Positions 8,280 through 13,057 of a stretch of 13,057 nucleotides of DNA are shown here, piece by piece. The translations under genes and the position numbers were made by a program. This DNA comes from DATDCV01 sp036524155 (lineage in GTDB: Bacteria > Verrucomicrobiota > Verrucomicrobiia > Limisphaerales > UBA8199). Each line of letters opens with the position of its first letter. The stretch's first letter is position 1. A model generated the notes under the pieces. That model was not told the DNA's origin. It was given only the letters and a program-made list of their open reading frames with translations, and did not search any database. The DNA lies in contig DATDCV010000737.1 of the NCBI GenBank assembly GCA_036524155.1, forward strand, positions 1 through 13,057, given 5' to 3'.

Positions 8280-8283
8280 AATT

Positions 8284-8289
8284 TCCTTT
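8284..8289 (-). promoter_or_regulatory. Ribosome binding site of the FG-GAP gene
   Basis: On the minus strand AAAGGA lies 4 nt before the ATG at 8279. It is the clearest Shine-Dalgarno sequence in the window and it decides the start against the longer in-frame start at 8318. Confidence 0.65.
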
Positions 8290-8308
8290 AAGAGCTGATC
8301 GTTATTCC

Positions 8309-8337
8309 CTTCTAGCAAATCTAATCAAAAGCGTCAA
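8309..8337 (-). promoter_or_regulatory. Sigma70-like promoter of the FG-GAP gene
   Basis: On the minus strand TTGACG (8337-8332), a 17-nt spacer and TAGAAG (8314-8309) match the -35 and -10 consensus at 5/6 and 4/6. The surrounding 50 nt are markedly AT-rich against a GC-rich background. The predicted start near 8302 gives a leader of about 22 nt that includes the Shine-Dalgarno sequence. The rest of this 152-nt gap, 8338-8431, shows no further element. Confidence 0.55.
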
Positions 8338-8431
8338 CCTAAAATCGGCAGTCGACCGCAGCGCTGGCTCGCGAAATCGCCCACATTCTTCGGGTTGGCT
8401 TTTGAGGTGTTGAAGGCCTCATGCCCAGGAT

Positions 8432-9130
8432 CTAAAGAGGCGGCCGGCCGCCCATCTGCCAGTTCTTAATCACTTCCAAGGGGTAAAGCAGCATGATGAT
8501 GTTTAGCGTCAGGTTATCGCGGACCCACAACGCGCAGCCCACCTCCATGGCAATGAACACAGCCACCGTGACCCAGGGGCGCACTCTCGAGGTGAAAAGA
8601 AAACCGGTAGACATCATCAGGATGTCGCTGAGGGAATTCAGGATACTGTCGCCGACGTAACCGAGCGAGATGGTGACCTGGCGATAACGGTCGATGATGA
8701 AGGGGGAATTCTCAAGGATCTCCCAGCCCGCCTCCAGGCACACCGCCATCAGGAACCGGTGGCGGACGGGCAGCCTCCGCGCTGTGAGCCACAACAACGC
8801 GTAGAACATCATTCCGTGGCCGAGGTGCGAAAACGAGTAGGGGTCGGCCAAGCGCTGCGAGTTCTCACTGCTCCAGATGTCGCCTTCCCAAAAACCGAAC
8901 TTCCCGTCCGGCCCGAGCAGGGATCGGCCCATTCGCCATTCGATGCTGCCGGTCAGCACGAGAACCGCGACGAACGCGACGAGCACCCGGCGTTGCGACC
9001 ACAGAAAGCCAGAGAGCTTTGTCGATGCCCGGCACCAACTCTGCCGAAGGGCACCGGGCGACCGAGTCGAAGTGTCAGTGAGCCAGTGAATGGGTCGAGC
9101 ATGCCTGAGGCTTCCAATGGCGACAAACAC
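8432..9130 (-). CDS. UPF0314 / DUF2585 family membrane protein
   Basis: 232 residues as opened at the GTG at 9130. The core from about residue 62 matches the family closely, as I remember it: 'EGDIWSSENSQRLADPYSFSH' region (82-102), 'HGMMFYALLWL' (105-115), 'EAGWEILENSPFIIDRYR' (133-150), 'GDSILNSLSDI' (160-170) and 'RDNLTLNIIMLLYPLEVIKNWQ' region (204-225). About five hydrophobic segments (47-64, 103-118, 162-181, 185-203, 207-220) indicate an inner-membrane protein. The biochemical function of the family is not known. The first 40 or so residues are Ser/Arg-rich, do not look like the family N-terminus (members are usually about 200 aa), and have no Shine-Dalgarno sequence before them. The true start is uncertain; the only other start I found is the GTG at 8986 (residue 49), which would begin inside the first membrane segment. 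It follows the SGNH gene by 36 nt and is probably co-transcribed with it. Confidence 0.85.
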   Translation of the reverse strand: MFVAIGSLRHARPIHWLTDTSTRSPGALRQSWCRASTKLSGFLWSQRRVLVAFVAVLVLTGSIEWRMGRSLLGPDGKFGFWEGDIWSSENSQRLADPYSFSHLGHGMMFYALLWLTARRLPVRHRFLMAVCLEAGWEILENSPFIIDRYRQVTISLGYVGDSILNSLSDILMMSTGFLFTSRVRPWVTVAVFIAMEVGCALWVRDNLTLNIIMLLYPLEVIKNWQMGGRPPL

Positions 9131-9166
9131 GAAATGTCGGGCCGCAAGGCAGCAAGGAAACTACGT

Positions 9167-10255
9167 TCACTTTGCGGCAAACCAGCGTTTGGCGAGCGGA
9201 TCGGTCGTGAAAAAGTTCAGCAAGAGTTCAGCGACCTTTTGCCGGCCAGAGGGGCTGGGGTGCACGCCGTCAGGGCCAAAGTCTTCCGGGTTCCAGACGA
9301 GCTGGTCAATTTTGCGTCCCCGGGTTCCGTCGGCCCAGAGATATGGCCCCCATAGAAGGAGCGGGCACTTCGCTGAAGCGAGTTGGGCATCGCCCTTCAT
9401 TTGCCGTTGAATGAGCCAGCGGGCGGCAAAAGCGCTTTCGTAGGCGTAAGGCTCGGGATTCAATCGGCTCTTCGCATAGCCGCCGTAGATGCGGCTGCCA
9501 AGGTAGACCACCCGGAGGTTCGGGAATTTCCGTTTCGCGTTCTGCAGAACCGCCAGCGTGTCGCGTTCGAGTTGGCGGGTGTGTTCCTGAAGCGAACCGG
9601 ACGGACCTTTGTTGGCCAGTTTTACCCACGCAACCTGCACCTGTCTGGGCGAGAGGCGGGCAGCTTCAAGACGGCGCAGCGCCTCTTGCCACGGCCGGGC
9701 ATCGGGAGGCGCCCACTCCGCCATCGCTTGCCCGCCTTGCGCGCAATCGACCACAACGACTTTAGGAGATTTCAGCGGCGAGCGGTCGGCGATTTGTTTG
9801 AAGCGGGAGAATTCCTGAGTCGCATTGGACATGCTGATGGCGACGAGGCCAATGACACCTTCTTCACTGGGTTCGCCGTCGGGATTGAGCGGACGGATTT
9901 TTGCCGACGCGCCCTCGGCGGCCTTGCGGTGGGCTGCGGGCGGCTGGTTTCGGCCCTCACCGTACAAGCCGCCATCCTCACCTTCATAACGGTCGGCGGC
10001 GGTCATGTCGGTGAGCGGCATCAGTTGTTCCGGCGCTTTACGTTGGTTTGCGGGCCCCGCCGATTCCCCTTGTTTCCGGCGCTCAGCCATGGCGCGTTGC
10101 AGATACGCCTGTTCCGCGTCCGTTAGCGTTTCCCCGCGCTGACGCCGTTCGTAGAGCTGCCTGGCCCTGGAAAAGTCGATTTGGCCGTTCCCAGGTTGGG
10201 CGTGGAGGAACGTGAACGCGATCAGCAGGAGACTCGCGAGACGGCCGGGTTTCAT
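9167..10255 (-). CDS. Secreted SGNH-hydrolase-like protein
   Basis: 362 residues. Residues 1-24 form a signal peptide (MKPGRLASLLLIAFTFLHAQ). Residues 26-66 are a charged helical segment, and 66-130 are Gly/Pro/Arg-rich linker. The catalytic-like part starts at about 134: 'VIGLVAISMSNATQEF' carries the block I serine, likely Ser143, in place of a standard GDS. 'VVVVDCAQGGQAM' (166-178) would be block II, 'VVYLGSRIY' (249-257) block III, and 'FGPDGVHPSPSGRQK' (326-340) gives the Asp329/His332 pair typical of SGNH hydrolases. The last residues are 'DPLAKRWF'. It is probably an exported esterase or deacetylase, possibly acting on a polysaccharide; substrate unknown. The diverged block I means activity is not certain. 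It follows the GmhA-like gene by 92 nt and precedes the UPF0314 gene by 36 nt. The ATG start has no clear Shine-Dalgarno sequence. Confidence 0.8.
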   Translation of the reverse strand: MKPGRLASLLLIAFTFLHAQPGNGQIDFSRARQLYERRQRGETLTDAEQAYLQRAMAERRKQGESAGPANQRKAPEQLMPLTDMTAADRYEGEDGGLYGEGRNQPPAAHRKAAEGASAKIRPLNPDGEPSEEGVIGLVAISMSNATQEFSRFKQIADRSPLKSPKVVVVDCAQGGQAMAEWAPPDARPWQEALRRLEAARLSPRQVQVAWVKLANKGPSGSLQEHTRQLERDTLAVLQNAKRKFPNLRVVYLGSRIYGGYAKSRLNPEPYAYESAFAARWLIQRQMKGDAQLASAKCPLLLWGPYLWADGTRGRKIDQLVWNPEDFGPDGVHPSPSGRQKVAELLLNFFTTDPLAKRWFAAK

Positions 10256-10276
10256 AGGCGTCGTATGTTTTTTATT

Positions 10277-10292
10277 GGCCAGGTGCGTGCCA
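10277..10292 (-). promoter_or_regulatory. Possible sigma54 (-24/-12) promoter of the SGNH gene
   Basis: On the minus strand TGGCACG-N4-TGGCC runs 10292-10277. It has the full -24 element TGGCACG and a GC at the -12 position with the required spacing, against the consensus TGGCACG-N4-TTGCW. One base of the -12 element differs (TG for TT). Transcription would begin near 10266, about 10 nt ahead of the ATG at 10255. A chance match is quite possible, and no enhancer-binding site or rpoN is in the window. Confidence 0.25.
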
Positions 10293-10347
10293 GACGAACG
10301 AGAAACGCCCCAAGCACATCCACGGGCCCCTGCGGTTGTGAGCGCGA

Positions 10348-10917
10348 CTACGAGGCCAGTTGGGGATTCTCCATGAATGCGTAGCAGATCATGTGGCAGA
10401 TACCCATCTGTGCATCTTCAACCCGCCCGTAATGAGTGTCATTGATGACAATGACCTGCTCGGCGATCTCGGCCATGCGGCCGCGTTTGGCGCCCACGAG
10501 CGCCACGGTCTTCAGACCGCTCTTCTTCGCCCATTCGAGCGCTTTCACACAGTTCGGCGAGTTGCCGCTGACGCTAATGCCCATGGCGATATCTCCAGGC
10601 TGGCCGTAGTTCTGGAGTTGCCCGGCGAAGATATCATCGTAGGCGTAGTCGTTGCCCAGAGCCGTCATCCAGCTCACGTTGTCCGTCAAGGAGAGCACGC
10701 GAAAGCGCTTGCCGGTCTTATCCGAGGCGCCTTTGCCGAGGTCGGTCGCGAAATGGGACGAATTGGCAGCACTGCCGCCATTGCCGAACACGAAAATCTG
10801 GCGCCCGTTCCGCAGCGCGCCGCGCATCTTTTCGATCAGTTCAGCCACTGCTTCCGCCGGGATGGAATCATGCGCAGCTTTTTGCGCGCGGATATAATCA
10901 GAAATCCATTGTTTCAT
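10348..10917 (-). CDS. gmhA: SIS-domain sugar isomerase, GmhA-like (phosphoheptose isomerase)
   Basis: 189 residues, against 192 in E. coli GmhA. One SIS fold fills the protein: 'GNGGSAANSSHFATDLGKG' (45-63), 'LSLTDN' (75-80), 'GISVSGNSPNCVKAL' (113-127), and a C-terminal helix 'RVEDAQMGICHMICYAF' (165-181). GmhA converts sedoheptulose 7-phosphate to D-glycero-D-manno-heptose 7-phosphate, the first step towards ADP-heptose or GDP-heptose for LPS core and surface glycans; it is a cytosolic homotetramer. Aligned to E. coli from memory, the metal ligands H61, E65, Q172 and H180 correspond to H55, D59, E167 and H175, so acidic ligands are exchanged conservatively. This pattern belongs to the 'H-F-x-x-D-L' branch of the family, whose substrate may not be heptose. 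No other heptose gene is nearby. A consensus promoter lies directly upstream. Confidence 0.85.
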   Translation of the reverse strand: MKQWISDYIRAQKAAHDSIPAEAVAELIEKMRGALRNGRQIFVFGNGGSAANSSHFATDLGKGASDKTGKRFRVLSLTDNVSWMTALGNDYAYDDIFAGQLQNYGQPGDIAMGISVSGNSPNCVKALEWAKKSGLKTVALVGAKRGRMAEIAEQVIVINDTHYGRVEDAQMGICHMICYAFMENPQLAS

Positions 10918-10924
10918 CTAACGC

Positions 10925-10953
10925 ACAATAGTCCTTTACATGGAGGTTGTCAG
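10925..10953 (-). promoter_or_regulatory. Sigma70-like promoter giving a leaderless GmhA-like mRNA
   Basis: On the minus strand CTGACA (10953-10948) and TATTGT (10930-10925) are 17 nt apart, matching the consensus at 5/6 and 4/6. Only 7 nt separate the -10 hexamer from the ATG at 10917, so transcription would start at or next to the A of the start codon. An AAAGGA sits 16 nt before the ATG but inside the spacer, so it would not be transcribed from this promoter. Confidence 0.45.
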
Positions 10954-11025
10954 GCTGATTTCCAGAGGTGCCTGAGCCTCGGCTTCCGTGGGAGGGAGTT
11001 AGCGAAAAGGCCGGACCGGGCATAG

Positions 11026-12489
11026 TCAACTCGCGGCCGTATTCCTGTGCCGCCAAATGATAGCGAGTCCCCCCAGGCCGCCGAGCAGCAACAGGGTGAC
11101 GGCAAACGCGCCGCTATTGCTGTACTGCGGAATGAATTGCAGCGCCGCAGCGCCGACTCCGGGACCGGCGAAATTTCCGAGACCGATCGCGGCCTCATGG
11201 AAACCGCCGTGCTCACCTTTGGTGTCGCTCAGATCCATCGAATAAAAAAGAGACGAATAATAGATCAGGCCGGCTGCACCGCCAAAGACAAGTTGTGCAA
11301 CAACCAGCACGGCGACGCCCGGCGCCAGCAGCACCCAGATGAAACTGCCAACCAGACAAAGGTAGGCGAACAACAGCCAGCGGAACCGGTAATGCCAACC
11401 GTCCCAGAGCCACAGCCCGAAGAACGCGCCGAGGCGCGAAAAACACCAGGCGGAGCAACAAAACCCGGCCAGGGTGGTGGACAGCCCGAGCCGGAGGGCG
11501 ATCCCTGGCATCACCGCCACGAGCGTGTTGATACCGATATATGCAAACGGATTGGCGAGCCACGCCATCCGCAAGAACGCCAGGGCTGTTGTCGGCGGAG
11601 AGGCAGAGTCCTTAGCGCCGGATGCAGAGTGGGGAGCGCCCAGCGAAGAGCACGGTGCGCCGGGCTCGGGAAGCCCACTTTCGCTTTGGCCTATGCATTG
11701 GGACGATGAACCTGGACGGGCCACCTCTCCCCTGTCCCCTCTCCCCCAGAGGCGGAGAGGGGGACCAGGATTGCCAGGCGAAGCTTGCTCCCTCTCCTCC
11801 ACTGGAGGAGAGGGCTGGGGAGAGGAGGCCCTTTCTTTCTTTCGCAGCCAGGCTTGTAGAAAGGAGGCGCATGCCGCTCGGTTGATGGGAAGCGTGTCCG
11901 CGGCGCTCTTGATGGCGGTTGCAGGTGGGTGGGAGAGTTGCGCCAGGCGTTCGAGCCAGAAGGTGAGCGCGATTTGGCCGAGCAGGCTGGCCAACGGCAC
12001 ATAAAACAGGCTTTTGAGGCCGAGATGGGTCAGCATTGCGCCGCCGGTGAAATTGCCCAGAGCCGCCGTGGCGGCCCAGACGACATTGTATACTCCCACC
12101 ATGTGCTGCACCCCGGCGCGGTTCTCGCCCTCGCTCACCAGGGCCTCGAGCGTGGGCCAGGTAAAGCACATGCCGACGACAGCCATGACCATGACGAGGA
12201 CCTGGCCAACAGCCGAGTTCAGGAACAAACCGGCGGCGAGGGCGCCGGCCATCACGATGAAGCCGGTTTTGAGCGCCCGGAAATAGCCGCGTTGGGCCAG
12301 CTTGCCGGCAAAAAAACAGCAAATGGCGTAAGTGGCCCCGTTCAAGGCGGCCAAAATCAGGTTGGCTTTGTTGCCAAAGCCAAACTGCTTCTGCATGAAG
12401 AAGTAAAAATAGTAGAAATAGTAAACCGTCGCGAAGGAGTTCAGACCTTCGAGGACAAAATAACCGATTTTTAGCTTTCGTGAAAACAT
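11026..12489 (-). CDS. Major facilitator superfamily transporter, 12 TM, long central loop
   Basis: 487 residues with the MFS plan of 6 + 6 membrane segments: about 8-30, 42-62, 73-92, 95-114, 127-150, 158-178, then 311-332, 337-362, 370-389, 391-415, 431-452 and 459-479. TM1 is strikingly aromatic ('VYYFYYFYFFMQ'). 'GKLAQRGYFRALKTG' after TM2 corresponds to the loop 2-3 signature. The cytoplasmic loop between TM6 and TM7 spans about 183-303, some 120 residues. Much of it (222-255) is translated from a hairpin-rich repeat, and 256-300 is Ser/Gly/Pro-rich; without these parts the protein would be near the usual 400 residues. The frame stays open throughout. Substrate unknown: the window gives no hint beyond the neighbouring sugar isomerase gene, which starts 108 nt downstream of this gene's stop. 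The start ATG at 12489 has a weak GAGG 13 nt upstream. Confidence 0.88.
   Translation of the reverse strand: MFSRKLKIGYFVLEGLNSFATVYYFYYFYFFMQKQFGFGNKANLILAALNGATYAICCFFAGKLAQRGYFRALKTGFIVMAGALAAGLFLNSAVGQVLVMVMAVVGMCFTWPTLEALVSEGENRAGVQHMVGVYNVVWAATAALGNFTGGAMLTHLGLKSLFYVPLASLLGQIALTFWLERLAQLSHPPATAIKSAADTLPINRAACASFLQAWLRKKERASSPQPSPPVEEREQASPGNPGPPLRLWGRGDRGEVARPGSSSQCIGQSESGLPEPGAPCSSLGAPHSASGAKDSASPPTTALAFLRMAWLANPFAYIGINTLVAVMPGIALRLGLSTTLAGFCCSAWCFSRLGAFFGLWLWDGWHYRFRWLLFAYLCLVGSFIWVLLAPGVAVLVVAQLVFGGAAGLIYYSSLFYSMDLSDTKGEHGGFHEAAIGLGNFAGPGVGAAALQFIPQYSNSGAFAVTLLLLGGLGGLAIIWRHRNTAAS
11724..11825. repeat. REP-like multi-hairpin repeat inside the MFS gene
   Basis: The element has three nested perfect stems. 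The outer stem is CCTCTCCCC (11724-11732) with GGGGAGAGG (11817-11825). Inner stem 1 is 9 bp (11736-11744 with 11754-11762). Inner stem 2 is 11 bp, CCCTCTCCTCC (11790-11800) with GGAGGAGAGGG (11804-11814), around a 3-nt loop. The element folds as a closed cruciform-like structure of about 102 nt, a multiple of three, and is read as 34 codons ('SSPQPSPPVEERE...LRLWGRG'). CCCTCTCCCC/GGGGAGAGGG elements translated as 'SPQPSP' strings recur in many GC-rich genomes; that statement is from memory. It interrupts only the cytoplasmic loop of the transporter. Confidence 0.85.
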
Positions 12490-12611
12490 CGCCAGTGATC
12501 AACCTCGAGCTCCCGGGTATCCTTACCAGACGCGCTGTTGCTTGAGAAGGCCGAAACGAAATTTCCGGCTTTACTTTGGGGCGTTCGTCCGCCTCAGTGG
12601 AAACGGATCGC
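12490..12611. other. Divergent intergenic region between MFS and GDSL genes
   Basis: This 122-nt gap must hold the start signals for both divergent genes. I find no promoter with good hexamers at 16-18 nt spacing in either direction. The nearest case, on the minus strand, is TTCTCA-N17-TAAGGA, which is poor at the -10. No operator-like palindrome stands out. Confidence 0.4.
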
Positions 12612-13057
12612 ATGGCCGGATCGGACAACGACATGCCAGAAGCGCCCGGATCTCCTCGGAGCCATGCGGGGTGGCTCAAAACCGCGAGTTTCAGGCTGGG
12701 CGTGCTGGCGAGCGCGCTTTGCCTGGCGGCACTATTGGGCGAAGCGGCCTTGCGATTGTTTTTCGCCCAACGGCTCGAGGTGGTCCAGGATGAACGCCAT
12801 TTGCTGTACCACTACGATGCCAGTCTGGGCTGGTTTCCACTTCCGAACACCAGGCAGAGGGTGCGGGCTTCCCGCGTGTTCACGGTGGCGCACAATAGCG
12901 CCGGCTTTCGCGATCGCGAACACCGCCTTGGCGAAACAGCCGGCATCCTCTTCCTGGGCGACTCGTTTGTGTGGGGTTACGACGTCGACGCTCCCGAGCG
13001 GTTCACGGACAAGCTCCAGGCGAGGCACCCCGAGTGGAACGTCTACAATTTCGGAGT
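12612..13057 (+). CDS. Membrane-anchored GDSL/SGNH hydrolase-like protein, 3' truncated by window end
   Basis: 148 codons are visible and the frame is open at the window edge. Residues 1-25 are a polar N-terminus; 27-51 form a single membrane segment ('LGVLASALCLAALLGEAALRLFF'), so the rest is probably periplasmic. 'YHYDASLGWFPLPNT' (67-80), 'AHNSAGFRDRE' (93-103) and 'ILFLGDSFVWGYDV' (112-125) match the front half of SGNH proteins of the 'GDSFTFG' type, with the block I serine at Ser118. 'NVYNFG' (143-148) is the start of block II. The family includes esterases and acetyl-transfer partners in exopolysaccharide assembly. The Asp/His block lies beyond the window. ATG 12612 is preferred; GTG 12597 and ATG 12633 are in-frame alternatives, and none has a clear Shine-Dalgarno sequence. 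It is unrelated in block I to the secreted SGNH-like protein at 9167-10255. Confidence 0.85.
   Translation, partial: MAGSDNDMPEAPGSPRSHAGWLKTASFRLGVLASALCLAALLGEAALRLFFAQRLEVVQDERHLLYHYDASLGWFPLPNTRQRVRASRVFTVAHNSAGFRDREHRLGETAGILFLGDSFVWGYDVDAPERFTDKLQARHPEWNVYNFG

Noticed and set aside
8280..8318. Upstream in-frame start extending the FG-GAP protein by 13 residues
   Set aside because: It overlaps the predicted promoter and displaces the AAAGGA ribosome site; ATG 8279 is followed by a signal peptide.
4905..12489. One five-gene minus-strand operon or biosynthetic system
   Set aside because: Gaps of 92-152 nt with separate promoters precede three of the genes, and the functions do not form a recognisable pathway; only the SGNH and UPF0314 pair is tightly spaced.
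12732..13028. 98-codon minus-strand frame at the window end
   Set aside because: It lies opposite the GDSL gene, whose membrane segment and GDSFVWG motif are clear.

Overview
The window is GC-rich, densely coded bacterial chromosome. It most resembles a soil or sediment Verrucomicrobiota of the Pedosphaera/Limisphaera type. This is an inference from protein style: long secreted proteins that combine FG-GAP/VCBS, Ig-like and cohesin-like modules, repeated 'DWVQAGRY' dockerin-like motifs, a C-terminal 'LLSWPA...FFRL' module, a secreted parallel beta-helix enzyme, and large palindromic intergenic repeats. There is no 16S, tRNA or other marker gene to confirm it. I see no rRNA, tRNA, CRISPR array, transposase or phage gene.

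Layout. On the + strand, 10-2394 encodes a secreted right-handed beta-helix protein (GH141-like) and 2613-4721 a secreted penicillin-acylase-family Ntn hydrolase. Between them lies a 105-nt inverted repeat. The + block converges at about 4800 on a long minus-strand block, and a second, strong inverted repeat (4792-4869) sits in the convergent gap. Reading the minus strand from its upstream end, the block holds a 12-TM MFS transporter (11026-12489), a GmhA-like sugar-phosphate isomerase (10348-10917), a secreted divergent SGNH-hydrolase-like protein (9167-10255), a UPF0314/DUF2585 membrane protein (8432-9130), and a 1124-residue secreted protein with a seven-repeat FG-GAP propeller, Ig, cohesin-like and dockerin-like modules (4905-8279). 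A divergent + strand gene at 12612 starts a membrane-anchored GDSL/SGNH protein and runs off the window end.

How they may work together. Four of the eight genes encode exported proteins with plain hydrolytic, polysaccharide-related or adhesive character, and a fifth is a membrane-anchored hydrolase-like protein. This fits an organism that scavenges and modifies extracellular polymers. Only the SGNH and UPF0314 genes (36 nt apart) look tightly co-transcribed. The GmhA-like, acylase and FG-GAP genes each have a visible sigma70-like promoter with 17-nt spacing, so much of the minus block is probably independent units and not one operon.

The most unusual observations are a hairpin-rich, REP-like repeat inserted in frame in the central loop of the MFS transporter, two intergenic palindromic elements, promoters that imply leaderless or nearly leaderless mRNAs for the GmhA-like and acylase genes, and a polypeptide with both cohesin-like and degenerate dockerin-like modules. 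I do not see a convincing new multi-gene system.
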